Shown: positions 36,831 through 46,057, counted from the stretch's first letter. The stretch is DNA of 64,000 nucleotides from Dehalococcoidia bacterium (GCA_021731085.1 JAKFYB010000003.1:62001-126000), one strand, 5' to 3'. Notes: generated by a model from the sequence alone, not told the origin. A program made the numbers and translations.

Positions 36831-38255
36831 TCAAACCGCGACGGGCTCGGCAGCCTTCAGCGCTGCGATCAGCTCATCGCGCGCCGGACCCAGGACCACC
36901 TCCGGCGGGCGCGTGTCGCGCAGCGCCCAGTGCTCCATCGCCTTGCGCATGATCTCGGGATCCGTGAACAGCGTGTCCGGCGGCGAGAGCAGATTCACCA
37001 TCCGGAAGAACGCGCGCGCAACGTAGGCGTCCGTGCGTGTCAGCGGCAGCAGCCCTTCTGCAAGAATCGACGCGGCGCCGGTGAGCGTCTGGCCCGGGCC
37101 CGACTTGCGTGCTTCACGCGCCGCGTCGTCCTGCACGACGCTCGCGTTGTACCAGGGCACGATCACGGTCTCCGCTTCGTCGTGCATCTGCAGCGCGACC
37201 GCCTGCAAATCATCGCCATGCTCGCGGATCGCCGCCGCCAGCATCTTCGCCTGCACGCTCCCTAGCGAGCAGCCGCGGCCGTACAGCGGGTTCGTGCAGA
37301 TCAGCGCGTCGCCGATCGCCTGGTATCCCAGCACCAGCGGCTGGCCATCGACCACGAGGTCGCGCTTGCGGTTGATCGTGCTCGCCATGACGTGCATAGG
37401 CGCGATGGGCTCCGAAGCGCCTTGCGCCAGCCACGGCTTTCCGGCGGGCAACATGCCTGCGGCAACGTCGAATCGCGGCCCGACGATCAGCTCGCGCAGC
37501 TCTTTGTCGTCGGTGCCGATCGCGATCGTCACCGAGAACGTACGACCGTCGCCGCGAAAGATGCCGTAGCCGAGATAGCCCGTGGTGCCGCCGGTGAACA
37601 CGGCGTTATCCGGCAGTTCCGCATCAGGCAGCAGACGGTAGAACCGCGACAGGTACGCCATGTCGGTATCGTGACGCTCCTCCGGGAACTTCACGCCGAT
37701 GTCGCCGAGCAGCGTGCGTATCCCCGAGTGCCGCCCGCCCGCATCGACAACGAAGTCGGCCGCGATGTCGCCGCTCTCCGTCTTAACGCCGACAACGCGC
37801 GGTGGTGAAGTTCCCTCCGCCGTGAGCAGCCCCGTGACCTTCACGCCGTCACGCAGTTCGACGCGATCCGTACGCAACGCCGCGCGTCGCAGCACCCACT
37901 CGAACGTCGTACGACGACTCGCGATCATGCCGAGATCTTCGTCGCCCGGCTGCGGTATGAGGTCGAGCGTGTCCGGCGCGAAGTCGAGCCAGTTCACGTC
38001 CTGCGCGCCCTCCGCGACGAGATCAGCCATCACATCGGGCAGGTCGTCACGCAGCAGGTTCCGCAGCAGGCCGAGAAACGCGTGCGGATGGCGCACTTGC
38101 GTCGCACCGCGCCGGTCCCACTCGAACGCCGCCTCCGCATCTTCCGGCAGCGGCGTAGCGTCGCGCTCCAGCAGGACGACATCGTGCCCGTCGCGCGCCA
38201 GGAACAGCGACGCCATCAACCCCGAAACACCCGCGCCCGTTATGACGATCCGCAT
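36831..38255 (-). CDS. FAD-dependent oxidoreductase (monooxygenase-like)
   Basis: The protein is about 474 residues from MRIVITGAGVSGLMASLFLA, the dinucleotide-binding motif; an upstream in-frame extension of nine codons is less likely. Other flavin signatures are VVLLERDATPLPEDAEAAFE, the FVVDAGGRHSGIR motif (DG-like) and a GYQAIGDALICTNPLYGRGC block corresponding to the GD motif. It resembles the geranylgeranyl reductase/PHBH group. The substrate is unknown. It is flanked by gaps containing a GACGGGC palindrome. Confidence 0.88.
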   Translation of the reverse strand: MRIVITGAGVSGLMASLFLARDGHDVVLLERDATPLPEDAEAAFEWDRRGATQVRHPHAFLGLLRNLLRDDLPDVMADLVAEGAQDVNWLDFAPDTLDLIPQPGDEDLGMIASRRTTFEWVLRRAALRTDRVELRDGVKVTGLLTAEGTSPPRVVGVKTESGDIAADFVVDAGGRHSGIRTLLGDIGVKFPEERHDTDMAYLSRFYRLLPDAELPDNAVFTGGTTGYLGYGIFRGDGRTFSVTIAIGTDDKELRELIVGPRFDVAAGMLPAGKPWLAQGASEPIAPMHVMASTINRKRDLVVDGQPLVLGYQAIGDALICTNPLYGRGCSLGSVQAKMLAAAIREHGDDLQAVALQMHDEAETVIVPWYNASVVQDDAAREARKSGPGQTLTGAASILAEGLLPLTRTDAYVARAFFRMVNLLSPPDTLFTDPEIMRKAMEHWALRDTRPPEVVLGPARDELIAALKAAEPVAV

Positions 38256-38296
38256 CCGAACCCAACCCTTCTCGAAAAACATTGGTCAATCAGGAG

Positions 38297-38315
38297 GACG
38301 GGCGCCTCGCCCGTC
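38297..38315. repeat. GACGGGC...GCCCGTC palindrome, copy 2
   Basis: Seven-base arms surround a 5-base loop GCCTC. It is in the 283-base gap 38256-38538. The remainder of that gap has a plus-strand frame with a plausible MPETKSLRIIISTDSHID segment that I could not support as a gene. Confidence 0.5.
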
Positions 38316-38538
38316 GAGTCTCCGCACGGCGCCGTGCGCCCGATTCCTGCGATTGCAGTATGCCAGAAACAAAGAGTCTGAGGATAATCATATCCACAGA
38401 CTCCCACATTGACGAAACCGCAGGAAGTCGGCCCACCCGGTGCCATCGCATTTCATCTACCGAGGCAGGTGGCATCGCCGAACTGGCTACGGCGGCCGCC
38501 ACGCGCTGGCCGGCGATTGGACTAGATGCCGGCCAACG

Positions 38539-39315
38539 TCATTGCTCCTTGAGCGAATCGCGCAAGTCGATCAGCGGCTGCTGATTCGTGCGGATAATGC
38601 CGTCGGCTGGCCGATCGAGATCTATGACGAGCGTGATGACCGAGCTCAGCACAACCGCGAGAACAATTGCGCTTAGCATGCTGCGGCGGCCTGTAAGCCC
38701 GGCGTTGTAGCCGACCATGGCTACGCTGAGGACGCCGCCGGCAACCAGGAGCCAGATAACCGTCGGAGGGACGCGCGCGTAGAGTCCCGCAGTAATACGC
38801 GACTCGTGGAGGTCGATCGTCTCGTTGAGCGACTCGATGAAGATCGCGACGTCCGGGCGGTCACCGGACTCACGCGCCAGGTCCTCTGTGATCGTCCACA
38901 TCTCGTCCTGGAGCTCGACCGAACGGGCGATTTGCGCATTCAGCTCGTCCGCGTCGCCGACGATCCGAAGCGGCACGTACTCATGCAGAAGGCTCTCGAG
39001 CTGAGTGGAGTACGGCTCGGGGAGGTAGCCTGCGCGAAGGAGCGTCGTCCCAATCGAGTTCGCCTCCTCGAGTACCAGCCCACGCCGAGTGTCGTACCGA
39101 TCCGCTGCCATCCCCATCGCGATGGCCAGGAGGAACGCCATCAGGGCGAGTATCGAGCCCACGATCATGCTTGTTGGCCCGGAGATTTCGTCTTCGGTAC
39201 GGCGCTCTCGCCAGCGCCCAATCTGATAGCCGATCTCGTAGGACGCCAGCGTGCCAAGGAGAATAAGCAAGGCGATCGCGAACAGAGGGATATCGTCGAG
39301 TGGCTGCTGGGTCAT
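38539..39315 (-). CDS. DUF4239 (bestrophin-like) membrane protein
   Basis: The protein is 258 residues from MTQQPLDDIPLFAIALLILL at 39315, with GAGGACAG upstream. The longer open frame is Arg/Cys-rich antisense of the next gene. It has four predicted membrane helices: about 10-25, 48-70, 180-200 and 208-230. The LALMAFLLAIAMGMAADRYD, EANSIGTTLLRAGYLPEPY pattern is typical of DUF4239. The family is related in layout to bestrophin channels, but activity is unproven. It begins 22 bases after the last of five cyclase genes, so it is probably in their operon and could be an output of cyclic nucleotide signalling; that is inference. Confidence 0.85.
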   Translation of the reverse strand: MTQQPLDDIPLFAIALLILLGTLASYEIGYQIGRWRERRTEDEISGPTSMIVGSILALMAFLLAIAMGMAADRYDTRRGLVLEEANSIGTTLLRAGYLPEPYSTQLESLLHEYVPLRIVGDADELNAQIARSVELQDEMWTITEDLARESGDRPDVAIFIESLNETIDLHESRITAGLYARVPPTVIWLLVAGGVLSVAMVGYNAGLTGRRSMLSAIVLAVVLSSVITLVIDLDRPADGIIRTNQQPLIDLRDSLKEQ

Positions 39316-39337
39316 TATCTGTCCTCGTGTAGAAGGC

Positions 39338-40693
39338 TCATTCCCGCCACCGCACTTCGTACAGCCGCACGGCGTCATCGAACCCCTTCGGCACGAACTC
39401 ACCCCGATCCGAGAACAAGAACTGCTTGCCCGACAACAACCCTCGCACCGTGTCCGGCACCAGGATCTCGCCAGCGCCAGCCTTCGCCGCGATGCGCGAT
39501 GCAAGAATCACCGTCGCACCGAACAGATCGCCGTCTTCCTCGATCGGCTCGCCCGCGTTCAAGCCGACGCGCACGTGCAGCGGCTCCGGCATCGACTCCG
39601 TGTGCGACGCGAACGCGCGCTGCAACGCGATCGCGCACTCCATCGCCGACGTAACGCTGCCAAACGAAGCCATGAACCCGTCGCCCATCGTCTTCACTTC
39701 CGCCCCGCCGTGCGCCTTCAGCGTCTCGCGAGTGATCCGTTCGTGCTCGCGCAGCACGTCGCGGCCCTTCGCGTCGCCGAGGCGCTGCATCATCTCGGTG
39801 TGGCCGACGATGTCGGTGAACAGCACCGTGCGAAACCGTCCGCTCGTTGCAGCAGTGTCGGTGACTTGCGCGTCATGGTTGGTCGAGACGTGCTCGTCGA
39901 GGAATTGATCGATCGCATCGAGCACTGCGTCAGGTTCTTCGAGTGCGGCGAAGTTTATCCTTCCAGGCATTGGGATGAGACGAGATCCCGGAATGCTGGA
40001 CGCAAGTTCCTCCGCGTGCCTGAAGGGGATATCTACGTCGTTCAACCGATGGAGCACGAGTGTCGGAACAAGTAATGTCGAAAGTATGGGCTTCGCGTCC
40101 CCATCGGCAGACCACTGCTCCATCGCCAACGCCATGTTCTCCCCAGACGTCGATGATTCGAGGAGCTTTGTATGCTCCTGAGCCGCATCGCCGAGAGTGC
40201 CTGCGCGAGTGGAGGCGATCGCCTGTGCAGCCCAATGCCAGTCGCTGCGCGCGAGCGCACACAGCGTTGCGAGTCGCTCTGCCCGAAGCGGTGGGCGGAG
40301 GGACGCGCCATACGCGATGAAGGCTGCCACGCGTTCTTGATGGTCGTGTATGTACAGTGCTGCAGCCGAAACACTCCCGCCCTGGGCGTACACCGTGACC
40401 CGCTCCAGCCCCGTCGCGTCGATCGCGGCGTTCAAGTCTCTGGCGAGTGCTGAATACGACATGTCAGCGACCCGCCGTTCTGAACGTCCGCTTCCGCGCC
40501 AGTCGAGCCGGATCACAGTCCGATCCTTGCTCAACCGTTCTACAAAGTCCGCCCACGCCGGATAGAGGTGGTCGAGCGAAAACGATTCGAGAAGCGGAGG
40601 GAGAACGACGATGGGCGGCCCACCGCCGTCCACAGCATAGGCAATACGTACGCCGTCTTCAGTTGTGCAATACCTGATTGACGGCCCGCTCAT
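39338..40693 (-). CDS. alpha/beta-hydrolase-fold / class III cyclase fusion 5 (last of array)
   Basis: The protein has about 451 residues. Residues 1-270 are an alpha/beta-hydrolase fold (VIRLDWRGSGRSERR). The nucleophile elbow, normally GxSxG, reads TVYAQGGSVSA with Gly at the serine position. The catalytic His region reads PMPGRINFAALEEPD with no His. Residues 290-451 are a class III cyclase: metal Asp in FTDIVGHT and in MGDGFMASF, substrate Lys in EVKTMGDG. The transition-state Asn is replaced by Ile (TVILASRI). The layout resembles M. tuberculosis Rv1900c (LipJ). The cyclase half is almost identical in protein to that of the next gene upstream, while the hydrolase halves differ. Start at ATG 40693, overlapping the previous stop by four bases. 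Confidence 0.9.
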   Translation of the reverse strand: MSGPSIRYCTTEDGVRIAYAVDGGGPPIVVLPPLLESFSLDHLYPAWADFVERLSKDRTVIRLDWRGSGRSERRVADMSYSALARDLNAAIDATGLERVTVYAQGGSVSAAALYIHDHQERVAAFIAYGASLRPPLRAERLATLCALARSDWHWAAQAIASTRAGTLGDAAQEHTKLLESSTSGENMALAMEQWSADGDAKPILSTLLVPTLVLHRLNDVDIPFRHAEELASSIPGSRLIPMPGRINFAALEEPDAVLDAIDQFLDEHVSTNHDAQVTDTAATSGRFRTVLFTDIVGHTEMMQRLGDAKGRDVLREHERITRETLKAHGGAEVKTMGDGFMASFGSVTSAMECAIALQRAFASHTESMPEPLHVRVGLNAGEPIEEDGDLFGATVILASRIAAKAGAGEILVPDTVRGLLSGKQFLFSDRGEFVPKGFDDAVRLYEVRWRE

Positions 40694-42000
40694 TCCCGCC
40701 ACCGCACTTCGTACAGCCGCACGGCGTCATCAAACCCCTTCGGCACGAACTCACCGCGGTCCGAGAACAGGAACTGCTTCCCCGACAACAACCCGCGCAC
40801 CGTGTCCGGCACCAGGATCTCCCCAGCACTAGCCTTGGCCGCGATCCGCGACGCGAGGATCACCGTCGCGCCAAACAGATCGCCATCCTCCTCGATCGGC
40901 TCGCCAGCGTTGAGGCCGACGCGCACGTGCAGCGGCTCCGGCATCGACTCCGTGTGCGAGGCGAACGCGCGCTGCAGCGCGATCGCGCACTCCATCGCCG
41001 ACGTCACGCTGCCGAACGACGCCATAAACCCATCGCCCATCGTCTTCACTTCCGCACCGCCGTGCGCCTTCAGCGTCTCGCGCGTGATCCGCTCGTGCTC
41101 ACGAAGCACATCGCGGCCCTTCACATCCCCCAGCCGCGACATCATCTCCGTATGCCCGACGATGTCGGTGAACAACACGGTACGGAATGCGGAAGGTTTC
41201 GCGGCCGCATCGCCCGGCGCCTCGGCCGCCACCGCAGACGAGTCGCCACGGTCGAGGAACCGATTCACTGATTCCCACAACACATCAGTCGACGCAGCCT
41301 CAAGGAAGTCGCAGTTCTGCAGGCGCGTTGCGGCTTCCTGCACAGCCCGCCGCGGTACTGCCCCGTTTCCCGACTGATACGTAACAAGTGTGCGGCACCT
41401 CACGAGCTCGACCTGACGCGAAACATCCATCAAGCGGTACTGCTCCAGGTAGCGCGCCGCCATTTCGGACGAGACCGCGCGCCTCAGCGCCTCCGACCAT
41501 GCGCCGGTGTCCCGGCCGGGGATCATCGAGCCCAGCATCCGGCGCAGCATCGTCCAGTTGTTCCGCGCCATCTCCATCAAGGCCTGATTCGCCTCTATCG
41601 TCGTCGCGGAGGACCCCTGTATGTACGGATCGATGAGCGCCATGCGCTCGACGCGCTCCGGGTACGCGGCGGCGAATGCGATTGCGATCGGCGTGCCGTC
41701 CCAGTTTGCGCGGATATCGATTGGCTGGCCGCCGAGAGCTTCTACGATCGCCGTCACGTCCTCCACCTGGCGGTCGAGTGAAATGTCGTCGACATCACGC
41801 GAAGATGCGCCCATGCCGCGCCGATCGAAATGCACGCTGGCCCGATCCGGCGGCAAATGTCTGTCAAACCCGGAGATCGCCCCGATCGTCTGGGGCCAGC
41901 CCCAGATAAGCAGGATCGCCGGGAGCGGGCCGGCGTCGACCGCATAGGCGATGCGCGTGCCGTCGGCGCTCGTCGCGAAGCGGATCTGCGGCTCAGCCAT
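40690..42000 (-). CDS. alpha/beta-hydrolase-fold / class III cyclase fusion 4
   Basis: The protein has 436 residues from MAEPQIRFATSADGTRIAYA. The hydrolase-like part has VHFDRRGMGASSRDVDDIS, but the nucleophile elbow is IDIRANWDGTPIAI, with Trp where Ser should be. The cyclase part has FTDIVGHTEMM, KTMGDGFMASF and TVILASRIAAKASAGEI, again with Ile in place of the transition-state Asn. The frame is open without a stop into the gene upstream, giving an apparent 879-residue tandem protein (40690-43329). I read that as the effect of a one-base insertion in the upstream gene, because the normal stop/start overlap TGATG is preserved at 42000. Confidence 0.85.
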   Translation of the reverse strand: MAEPQIRFATSADGTRIAYAVDAGPLPAILLIWGWPQTIGAISGFDRHLPPDRASVHFDRRGMGASSRDVDDISLDRQVEDVTAIVEALGGQPIDIRANWDGTPIAIAFAAAYPERVERMALIDPYIQGSSATTIEANQALMEMARNNWTMLRRMLGSMIPGRDTGAWSEALRRAVSSEMAARYLEQYRLMDVSRQVELVRCRTLVTYQSGNGAVPRRAVQEAATRLQNCDFLEAASTDVLWESVNRFLDRGDSSAVAAEAPGDAAAKPSAFRTVLFTDIVGHTEMMSRLGDVKGRDVLREHERITRETLKAHGGAEVKTMGDGFMASFGSVTSAMECAIALQRAFASHTESMPEPLHVRVGLNAGEPIEEDGDLFGATVILASRIAAKASAGEILVPDTVRGLLSGKQFLFSDRGEFVPKGFDDAVRLYEVRWRE

Positions 42001-43329
42001 CAGTCCGCCCCTCGAACTGCATAGACGCGCACCGGCTCGCCGACGCCCTTCATTGTCGTGCTCGCCGCGATCCTCGAACTCCACGCCCGCCGACGAGCGC
42101 CCCATCCCGCGAACGACATCCGACACCAGGATCTCGCCTGGCGCCGACAGCCCGCAGATCCGCGACGCAATGTTCACTGCCCCGCCGAACACATCCCGCC
42201 GTCCGTCCACTTCTTCGCGGATCACATCGCCCGCGTGCAGCCCGATGTGCAACCCCAGCTCCGAAGCCGCCGACAGCGCCAGGCAGCGCCGGGCCCCATC
42301 GATCGCCTGCGCCGCCGACCCAAACGTCGCCAGCACCCCATCGCCGAGCAGCTTGCCCTCGATCGCCTCACCGCCCGCCTCGCGGATCGCCGTGCGCAGG
42401 CCGGCGTCGAGGGCGCGCGAGGCTTCTCGGAAGCGCGTGTCGCCCAGACGTTCGGTAAGGGCAGTGGAATCGACGATATCGGTGAACAAGATCACGGCGG
42501 AGCCAGCCGCAACCGTTCCCAGATCTCCATCGCGCGAAACACCGAGGAAGTCGTGGAGTGTGCCGATGAACTGCTCGTAGTTCCAGTACGGCACGCCGAC
42601 GTCACCGTCCAGGGTCACAAGACGCGCGCCCGGAATCAACGAGGCCGCCGTCCGTACTTCCGCAATGCTGACAGCCTGCGACTGCTTGCGATGCAGGATC
42701 AACACCGGCAACGCGAGGCCGGACAATGTGCTCGAAAGGTCGAACTTCCCGCGCATGAATGCCACGAACTGGTCCGCGCTTGCCCACTCACGAATCGCTT
42801 TCGAGAACCAGCGCTGCACTTCGATAGGTCCGCTCGGGAAGAACACCGTCCCCACAGAACGACAGTACAGGTGGAACGCAGCCTGAACCGATTCGGCGAC
42901 CGATGCATCAGCGACTGACGAGATCATCCTGGGACTAAACAGGGCGAGTTTCGACACTCGGCCCGGATGACCACCTGTGTACATGATCGAAACGATGCTC
43001 GGACCCATTCCCGCCGCGAAAAGCTCAAACCGTTCAAGTCGCAGGTGATCGGCGACAGTTGTCAGGTCCGCGACCATATCGTCGGGCGCGTGCCGCTCGA
43101 CGTCTCTTTGCGAAGCCCCAAATCCCCCGAAATCAAACGTGATGAGCCGACGGTGTCGAGCAAGCTCCTCGGTGAACGCCCGGCCCCACGGTGAAGCCCA
43201 GATCGCCTCCTGCCCGGGCAGGTCGGACACATACACAATCGCGGGCGCGCCCTCGTTCCCGTAGGTTGCGTACGCGATCCGTACACCGTCTGCGTTCGTG
43301 CAGTACGAGATCTGCTGCTCGATGCTCAT
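42000..43329 (-). CDS. alpha/beta-hydrolase-fold / class III cyclase fusion 3 (C-terminus frameshifted)
   Basis: The gene starts MSIEQQISYCTNADGVRIAY. The hydrolase-like domain has RLITFDFGGFGASQRDVERH. The nucleophile elbow FELFAAGMGPSIVSI has Gly for Ser, and LDGDVGVPYWNYEQF has Gly where the catalytic His is normal. The cyclase has FTDIVDSTALTERLGD, GKLLGDGVLATFGS and an intact AVNIASRICG (Asn and Arg present). The C-terminus should read EFEDRGEHDMKGVGEPVRVY as in its paralogs. An extra base near 42053-42057 turns it into DNEGRRRAG and carries translation into the next gene. Corrected, the stop is TGA at 42000-42002, overlapping the next ATG. Confidence 0.8.
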
Positions 43330-44674
43330 CCGCTTCCCCGCACCGCAAACACCCGCACCGGCTCGCCGACGCCCTTCATCTCATGCTCACCACGATCCTC
43401 AAACACCACCCCAGCCGACGACCGCGCCATCCCGCGCACCACGTCCGACACCAAAATCTCGCCAGGCGCCGACAGCCCGCAGATCCGCGACGCAATGTTC
43501 ACCGCCCCACCAAACACATCCCGCCGCCCGTCGACCTCCTCGCGAATCACGTCGCCCGCGTGCAGCCCGATGTGCAACCCCAACTCCGACGCCGCGCTCA
43601 ACGCCAGGCATCGCCGCGCCCCATCGATCGCCTGCGCAGCCGACCAAACGTCGCCAGCACGCCGTCCCCCAACAGCTTCCCCTCAACCGCCACACCACCC
43701 GCATCCCGAATCGCCCCCCGCAACTCACCATCCAACGCCCGCGACAGCTCCCGGAACCGCGCATCCCCCAGCCGCTCCGTCAGCGCCGTCGAATCCACGA
43801 TGTCCGTAAACAGGATCACCGCTGAACCGCCCATAGCTGTCGCCGCGTCAGACCCCTCCGTATCCGGCGCCGCATCCGGAACCCCGCGCCCACGCGTGAA
43901 GAACGACGTGATGGCATCATTCGTCTCCGGCACCCCATCGGCCCATGTCAACGCTCTAAGCGGACGCACGGCCGCGTTCTCCATGCGTGATGCGAGCGAG
44001 CGTGCCTTGGCTACCCAGTCGCGTCCATCGAAGGAATAGGGCAGAAACAGGCAGGGTGTAGTGACGCCTTCAACGTGCACGTCCTCCGTCGCCGACGCAC
44101 CCCATTCATTCACGCGCCGCAAGCCATCAAGGTCAACGGCCTGCCGCAGTTCCTCTGCAAACGCCGCCGCGCCGTCTGTGTCCTTCGTCCCAACTATTCT
44201 GCGCGCGATCGTGTCGCTGATGAAGTGCCAGTCCGCGTCGGGAATATCTAACACCGAAGAGGCAAACGCCGAGCTTGTCCCTCCAACCATCACCGCCATC
44301 GAGATAACGCGGTCCGGATGAAGCGCTGCATACGCCAGCGCGATCGGGTACGCGTGGTGATAAAGGGCGACGAGCAGGAAACGCCTCAGTTCGAGCTTGT
44401 CCACCACGGCTTCCAGATCCCGGACGAAACCTTCAGTCGTGAAGGGAGCATCCCACCGGTCAGATACTCCGATGCCGCGATGGTCATAGCGCACTAAGAG
44501 CGCGTTCCGCGCCATCGCTTCCTGATCGGAACGTATACGTGGGTTGCTCAGGTCATATTGCAGGTTGGACATCGGCAACTGCACAAAGACAAGCGGGACG
44601 CCGCTACCCATCGTGAAGTACGCGATGTTCACGTCATCCGTCGTCCGCGCATACCGGATCTGGGTGTCAGCCAT
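43326..44674 (-). CDS. alpha/beta-hydrolase-fold / class III cyclase fusion 2 (frameshifted)
   Basis: The N-terminal part (44674 to about 43645) begins MADTQIRYARTTDDVNIAYF. Its hydrolase-like fold has LVRYDHRGIGVSDRWD and the elbow FLLVALYHHAYPIALAY, with Tyr in place of Ser. The cyclase starts FTDIVDSTALTERLGD and runs to GKLLGDGVLATFG. A missing C near 43644 (CC where the paralogs have CCC) then breaks the frame. The rest of the cyclase, from SAASELGLHIGLHAGDV through AVNIASRICGLSAPGE to the end, is intact in another frame down to 43326. It overlaps its upstream neighbour by eight bases and its downstream neighbour by four. Confidence 0.78.
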
Positions 44675-45968
44675 CTGTCGCCCTCACAACCGCGTACACC
44701 CGTACCGGCTCACCGACGCCCTTCATCTCATGCTCGCCACGGTCCTCGAACTCCACGCCTGCCGAAGAGCGCCCCATCCCCCGCACCACATCCGACACCA
44801 GGATCTCGCCCGGGGCAGACAACCCGCAGATCCGCGACGCGATGTTCACGGCGCCGCCGAACACGTTGTTGTCCTCGCGGATAACATCACCCGCATGCAG
44901 GCCGATATGCAGCCCCAACTCCGACGCCGCACTCAACGCAAGGCACCGCTGCGCCCCATCGATCGCCTGCGCAGCAGAACCAAACGTCGCCAGCACGCCA
45001 TCGCCGAGCAGCTTCCCCTCGATCGCCTCGCCACCCGCCTCACGTATCGCCGCGCGCAGGCCAGCGTCGAGCGCCCGCGACGCATCGCGGAAGGCTGCGT
45101 CACCCATACGCTCCGTCAACCCGGTCGAGTCCGCGATATCCGTAAACAAGATGATCGCTGTCCCACTCACATCACCCGTCGCCGCTCGCGGCGAAGCGTC
45201 CGCGGGAGCATCAACACCCATAAACTCAAGAATCGCCTCGAAGGCGCCACCCCCGAGATCGGCGAGCGATAGAACACGACAATCAGGCACGACGCTCGCC
45301 AGAGCAAGTGACGCATCTCGCAATGGCCCCTGGTTCGCGACGCCAAGTAGGGTAGGCACAGGGATCCGCTGATAGATCGCACTGAGATCCGCGTCTGCGA
45401 ACTCTGCCCGGTACGCGGCATGTACCTCAGCGGTCAGCGACTCGTGCATAGCGTTGCTGTACCAGCGCTGACCCGAGACAGGTCCGTCTGGGAACACGAT
45501 GCCGGCCGCACGGCGGCGATCGAGAGACCAGTTTTCAGCGATGGCCGCTCCTGTTCGGCGCACGATGGGGAACACGGGGAACAGACACACCAGATTTCGG
45601 ACGCGATCAGGATGGCGACTGGCATAGAGCGCGGCGCTGGCGGTGCCGGTAGCGCTCGCCATCAGGGTGAACTGGGGTCCAGCCAACTTTGCAACGACGG
45701 CCTCAATCGTCCGAACTTGCGCCTCAAGTGAGAAGTCGCTGACGTCGCGTTGCGACGCACCGATCCCTGCCGCGTCGAAAATCGTCACTTGCATACGAGC
45801 GGACAGCATGCGAACCGTGTCATTGGCCGGAGCCGATCCGGTCCAGTGATGCTCCATCGCGATGGTGTGGTCGTGACAGTAGATGAGTGGTATCCCGTCG
45901 CCCATGGTGGTGTAGGCGATGCTGACGCCGTCCGACGTGCGAGCGTACTGGATCTGCGGCTGTGCCAT
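44667..45968 (-). CDS. alpha/beta-hydrolase-fold / class III cyclase fusion 1 (first of array)
   Basis: The protein has 433 residues from MAQPQIQYARTSDGVSIAYT; a GATAAT box lies six bases before this ATG. The hydrolase-like domain includes VTIFDAAGIGASQRDVSD and the elbow FTLMASATGTASAALYA, with Ala in place of the nucleophilic Ser; no catalytic His is seen in SLADLGGGAFEAILEF. The cyclase is complete: FTDIADSTGLTERMGD, GKLLGDGVLATFGSAA, VFGGAVNIASRICGLS. It heads the minus-strand array of five and is divergent from a methyltransferase gene. Ligand sensing by the dead hydrolase fold is inferred. Confidence 0.9.
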   Translation of the reverse strand: MAQPQIQYARTSDGVSIAYTTMGDGIPLIYCHDHTIAMEHHWTGSAPANDTVRMLSARMQVTIFDAAGIGASQRDVSDFSLEAQVRTIEAVVAKLAGPQFTLMASATGTASAALYASRHPDRVRNLVCLFPVFPIVRRTGAAIAENWSLDRRRAAGIVFPDGPVSGQRWYSNAMHESLTAEVHAAYRAEFADADLSAIYQRIPVPTLLGVANQGPLRDASLALASVVPDCRVLSLADLGGGAFEAILEFMGVDAPADASPRAATGDVSGTAIILFTDIADSTGLTERMGDAAFRDASRALDAGLRAAIREAGGEAIEGKLLGDGVLATFGSAAQAIDGAQRCLALSAASELGLHIGLHAGDVIREDNNVFGGAVNIASRICGLSAPGEILVSDVVRGMGRSSAGVEFEDRGEHEMKGVGEPVRVYAVVRATDG

Positions 45969-45974
45969 GGCCGG

Positions 45975-45980
45975 ATTATC
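45975..45980 (-). promoter_or_regulatory. -10 box of the cyclase array, leaderless
   Basis: GATAAT on the minus strand is followed by six bases and the ATG at 45968. No ribosome site is present. The transcript of the array probably starts at the ATG. Confidence 0.5.
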
Positions 45981-46029
45981 CGCGATCGAGCAATCGCGGG
46001 CTATCGCCATCCGGCCCCCGTCAATCCCC

Positions 46030-46057
46030 TCCATCCTTCATCGTCCACCCGCCATCC
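46030..46057. repeat. heptanucleotide repeat in the divergent promoter region
   Basis: Four units TCCATCC, TTCATCG, TCCACCC and GCCATCC lie between the two divergent start sites. Confidence 0.55.

Noticed and set aside
38282-38584. A plus-strand frame with MPETKSLRIIISTDSHID
   Set aside because: It resembles a phosphoesterase start only superficially, lacks later motifs, has no ribosome site and overlaps the DUF4239 gene end.
40690-43329. A natural 879-residue double hydrolase-cyclase protein
   Set aside because: The expected C-terminus and the stop/start overlap of two separate genes are visible in the adjacent frame; one extra base explains the fusion.
38539-46000. A Pycsar or CBASS-type anti-phage system
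   Set aside because: The cyclases are hydrolase-fold fusions of the Rv1900c type, without the short Pycsar cyclase layout or known effector domains; no CD-NTase is present. A defence role is not supported.
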